From positions 5,295,677-5,359,676 of the forward strand of contig AP018269.1 of assembly GCA_003994795.1 (NCBI GenBank): a stretch of 64,000 nucleotides of DNA, written 5' to 3'. This DNA is from Cylindrospermum sp. NIES-4074. Lineage in GTDB: Bacteria > Cyanobacteriota > Cyanobacteriia > Cyanobacteriales > Nostocaceae. The notes under the pieces were generated by a model. That model did not search any database, was not told the origin of the DNA, and saw nothing but the letters and a program-made list of their open reading frames with translations. Of the stretch, positions 61,677-64,000 are shown piece by piece. Each line of letters begins with the position of its first letter. The first letter of the stretch is position 1. A program made the translations under genes and the position numbers.

Positions 61677-63437
61677 TTAGTCCCCAACTTTGTCTGCATC
61701 GCCATCACCCTCACTAGCAGCAATGGCTGGCTCTGGTTTGGGACTCAAAACAGAGTTAGGGCCAGCAGACAACATGGGATCTGGGTGAGAGAGGGGTACA
61801 TTCGCTTTGGCTTCGGATGTACGCACGCCGTAATGGTAGGGGTGCGTAGTTAAAACTGGTGTAGTTTTAAAGTTTTCTGGTGGCGGTGGTGAGGTGGTCA
61901 TCCATTCAAAAGTCAGACCTTGCCAAGGGTTATCAGGTGCTTTTTCACCGTAAAGCCAGCTATGGCAAACATTAATTAGGAAAGGTAGGGTAGAAATTGC
62001 CAGCAGTACGGCACCAATTGAACAAATAAGATTGAGGTCAGCAAATTTGGGGTCATAAAAAGCTATTCGCCGTCTCATGCCTTGCATACCTAACTGATGC
62101 ATGGGGAGAAATGCCAGATTGAAGCCAATATAGGTGAGGACAAAATGAATTTTGCCCCAGGTTTCATCAAGCATTCGTCCGGTCATTTTGGGAAACCAAT
62201 GGTATATTCCCGCATACAAACCAAAGACACTACCACCAAACAAAACATAGTGCAGGTGTGCGACGACGAAATAGGTATCGTGGACGTGGATATCGAAGGG
62301 AACCGCAGCTGTCATGACTCCACTAATGCCACCAATGACAAAGACCGAAATCAAGCCGATCGCAAACAGCATGGCGCTGCGAAAGTGGAGTTTACCACCC
62401 CAGAGGGTTGCTAACCAGCTAAAGACCTTAATTCCTGTGGGTACGGCAATAATCATGGTGGTGATCATGAAAAACATCCGTAGCCATCCAGGTGTACCAG
62501 TGGTAAACATATGGTGCGCCCAGACAATGAGAGATAAACAGGCGATCGCTATACTGGAATAAGCAACTGCTAAATAACCAAAAATTGGCTTACGGGCGTG
62601 TACTGGTAAAATCTCTGAGATCATCCCTTGCACTGGGAGAATCATGATATACACAGCCGGATGTGAGTAAAACCAGAACATATGCTGGTAAATTACAGGA
62701 TCACCGCCACCTGTCGGGTTAAAAAATGTAGTGCCTGCTAATAGGTCAAAAGCTAATAAAATCAGTGCTGCTGCCAGTACAGGTGTAGCTAGCAATGTTA
62801 ACCCAGAAGTGCCTAACATCGCCCAGCAAAATAGAGGCATTTGATGCAACCCCATTCCTGGTGCCCGCATCTTAAGAATCGTCACAAAAAAGTTGAGTCC
62901 TGCCATAATTGAGGACGTTCCCAACAAAATTAAGCTGTAAATCCACAGGGCTTGGCCTAATTTAGCCATGTCCTCACTTAAGGGAGGATAAGATGTCCAA
63001 CCTGCTTGGGGTGGGTCAAGAAAGAAACTAGCTAATAGTAAGATGCCAGCTGGGGGGACAAGCCAAAAGGCAACAGCATTTAATCGCGGGAAAGCCATAT
63101 CTTTTGCCCCAATTAATAGCGGTATCAAAAAGTTACCAAATCCCCCCGTCCCCGCTGGTATAATCCACAGAAAAATCATTACAGTTCCGTGGAGAGTAAA
63201 TAATCCGTCGTAAAGTTCAGGACTTACTAAATCAGATTCTGGTGTGGCTAGTTCAGTGCGAATTAAAGTTGCTAAAACACCACCAAATAGATAAAAGATA
63301 AAACTTGTTACCAAGTATTGCATCCCAATAACTTTATGGTCGGTGCTAAAGCTAAAATATTCTCGCCAATTTCTTGCCGCTGGTTCTTCACTATGAGCGG
63401 CAATATTAGCACTTTCTTGTAATTGTATTTGTGTCAT
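61677..63437 (-). CDS. ctaD: Heme-copper oxidase subunit I, A2-type (CoxA/CtaD)
   Basis: Catalytic subunit of a respiratory terminal oxidase, 586 residues, about 12 helices. Haem and CuB ligands: LHGTVMIF, VWAHHMFTTG and VAHLHYVLFGGSV. The proton-channel Glu of A1-type oxidases is replaced: the block reads FWFYSHPAVYIM (Tyr257, Ser258, His259, Ala261, Tyr263), the YS motif of A2-type enzymes. The C-terminal tail (PPPPENFKTTPVLTT onward) is long and Pro-rich. Unusually, no coxB or coxC is adjacent: ndhI is upstream (107-bp gap), ndhH downstream (24 bp). The partner subunits must be encoded elsewhere. Confidence 0.9.
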   Translation of the reverse strand: MTQIQLQESANIAAHSEEPAARNWREYFSFSTDHKVIGMQYLVTSFIFYLFGGVLATLIRTELATPESDLVSPELYDGLFTLHGTVMIFLWIIPAGTGGFGNFLIPLLIGAKDMAFPRLNAVAFWLVPPAGILLLASFFLDPPQAGWTSYPPLSEDMAKLGQALWIYSLILLGTSSIMAGLNFFVTILKMRAPGMGLHQMPLFCWAMLGTSGLTLLATPVLAAALILLAFDLLAGTTFFNPTGGGDPVIYQHMFWFYSHPAVYIMILPVQGMISEILPVHARKPIFGYLAVAYSSIAIACLSLIVWAHHMFTTGTPGWLRMFFMITTMIIAVPTGIKVFSWLATLWGGKLHFRSAMLFAIGLISVFVIGGISGVMTAAVPFDIHVHDTYFVVAHLHYVLFGGSVFGLYAGIYHWFPKMTGRMLDETWGKIHFVLTYIGFNLAFLPMHQLGMQGMRRRIAFYDPKFADLNLICSIGAVLLAISTLPFLINVCHSWLYGEKAPDNPWQGLTFEWMTTSPPPPENFKTTPVLTTHPYHYGVRTSEAKANVPLSHPDPMLSAGPNSVLSPKPEPAIAASEGDGDADKVGD

Positions 63438-63544
63438 AATTCAAAATTAGCTATTAAGCTGTCGCGACAATAATATTGCATCCAATCAATAGCCCGGATG
63501 CTTACCATAAGTTCATTCCTGCATTTTGAATTTTGAATTTTGAA

Positions 63545-64000
63545 TTATTGAGTATCTTCTTCAGCTTCCTCTAAAATCTCTGTTGGTAGCCGACCAACTC
63601 GTTTAGCATCAGGAGGCAGTCCGTGAGGGTCTAACACGCCTTTAGGTAAGTACACTAATTCTCGTAGTGCTGTCACCATCGGGTCATCAGTAACTTTGTA
63701 AGGTAGTCTACCTAGCGCTACATTGTCGTAATTCAACTCGTGACGATCATATGTAGAAAGCTCATATTCTTCGGTAAATGATAGACAATTTGTCGGGCAA
63801 AATTCCACACAATTACCGCAGAAAATGCAAACTCCAAAGTCAATACTATAGTGTTTAAGTTCTTTCTTTTTAGCTTCTTTGTTAAATTCCCAATCTACTA
63901 CTGGTAGGTTAATTGGGCAAACTCGAACACAAACTTCGCAAGAGATACATTTATCAAATTCAAAGTGAATTCGACCCCGGAAGCGTTCAGAAGGAATGAG
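63545..64000 (-). CDS. ndhI: NAD(P)H-quinone oxidoreductase subunit I (5' end outside window)
   Basis: Ferredoxin-like NDH-1 subunit holding two [4Fe-4S] clusters. The 152 visible codons show [12 protein letters not shown] and [12 protein letters not shown], the paired Cx2Cx2Cx3CP motifs, and [17 protein letters not shown] before them; the 3' part reads [19 protein letters not shown]. The start lies to the right of the window. In cyanobacteria ndhI normally sits in ndhA-ndhI-ndhG-ndhE; here the next gene is an oxidase subunit I, so the local order is unusual. The tail ([14 protein letters not shown]) is acidic. Confidence 0.9.
   Translation of the reverse strand, partial: LIPSERFRGRIHFEFDKCISCEVCVRVCPINLPVVDWEFNKEAKKKELKHYSIDFGVCIFCGNCVEFCPTNCLSFTEEYELSTYDRHELNYDNVALGRLPYKVTDDPMVTALRELVYLPKGVLDPHGLPPDAKRVGRLPTEILEEAEEDTQ

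Overview
The window looks like chromosomal DNA of a cyanobacterium, most likely a filamentous heterocyst-former of the Nostocales. The evidence is chlD, ndhH/ndhI, two Hlip genes, the 2-oxoglutarate decarboxylase / succinate-semialdehyde dehydrogenase pair, many copies of the HIP1 octamer GCGATCGC, and arrays of short heptamer repeats (TAATGGG, AATTACC, AATTTTG) between genes. Most of the roughly 50 genes are ordinary housekeeping or metabolic genes. There are no rRNA genes and no CRISPR array, and I recognised no tRNA.

Layout. 0-9.8 kb: inositol-monophosphatase (5' end outside the window), J-domain/TPR protein, hisZ, ferredoxin, a lone LivF-type ATPase, two tandem Tat-exported beta-carbonic anhydrases, a MoeB-rhodanese protein and an MFS carrier. 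9.8-18.8 kb: orphan HicB, the two enzymes that bypass 2-oxoglutarate dehydrogenase, an FHA-GAF adenylate cyclase, ylqF, a VOC protein and fdhD. 19-27.8 kb: secreted alpha/beta hydrolase, Uma2 protein, an FdhF/YdeP molybdoenzyme (fdhD partner), a COQ4-like protein, class I aldolase, a small secreted protein with a premature stop, and a histidine kinase. 28.2-34.2 kb: a c-di-AMP (ydaO-type) riboswitch leads a three-gene NrtA/SsuA-type ABC importer, and a second ydaO-type riboswitch leads a universal-stress protein and an ArsB/NhaD-type ion transporter. 34.4-38.4 kb: twin hli genes with an HLR1 (RpaB) site, and a 1035-residue membrane repeat protein.

38.4-52.1 kb is an accessory island almost free of HIP1. 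It holds a nucleotidyltransferase, a HAD phosphatase, Uma2 genes (one broken), a 1153-residue eCIS-core (DUF4157) protein with a probable C-terminal PD-(D/E)xK nuclease, three downstream genes that may be its immunity or helper genes, a GUN4 protein, a GC-rich TauD-type dioxygenase and a complete IS630 element. 52.4-64 kb returns to core genes: chlD, sigF, a BI-1 membrane protein, prfB with the classical +1 frameshift, a histidine-phosphatase/membrane/EF-hand fusion, and a run of ndhI - heme-copper oxidase subunit I - ndhH that breaks the usual cyanobacterial ndh order.

Mobile DNA is the other main theme. The IS630 element (50980-52134) has termini beginning TATCATGTCCGG, and the same ends bound at least four small non-coding elements in the window, so these are MITEs of this transposon family. 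A second MITE-like family with ends CAGGACTTACGC makes 5-bp target duplications. The two families and a hairpin repeat are inserted into one another, so their relative ages can be read.
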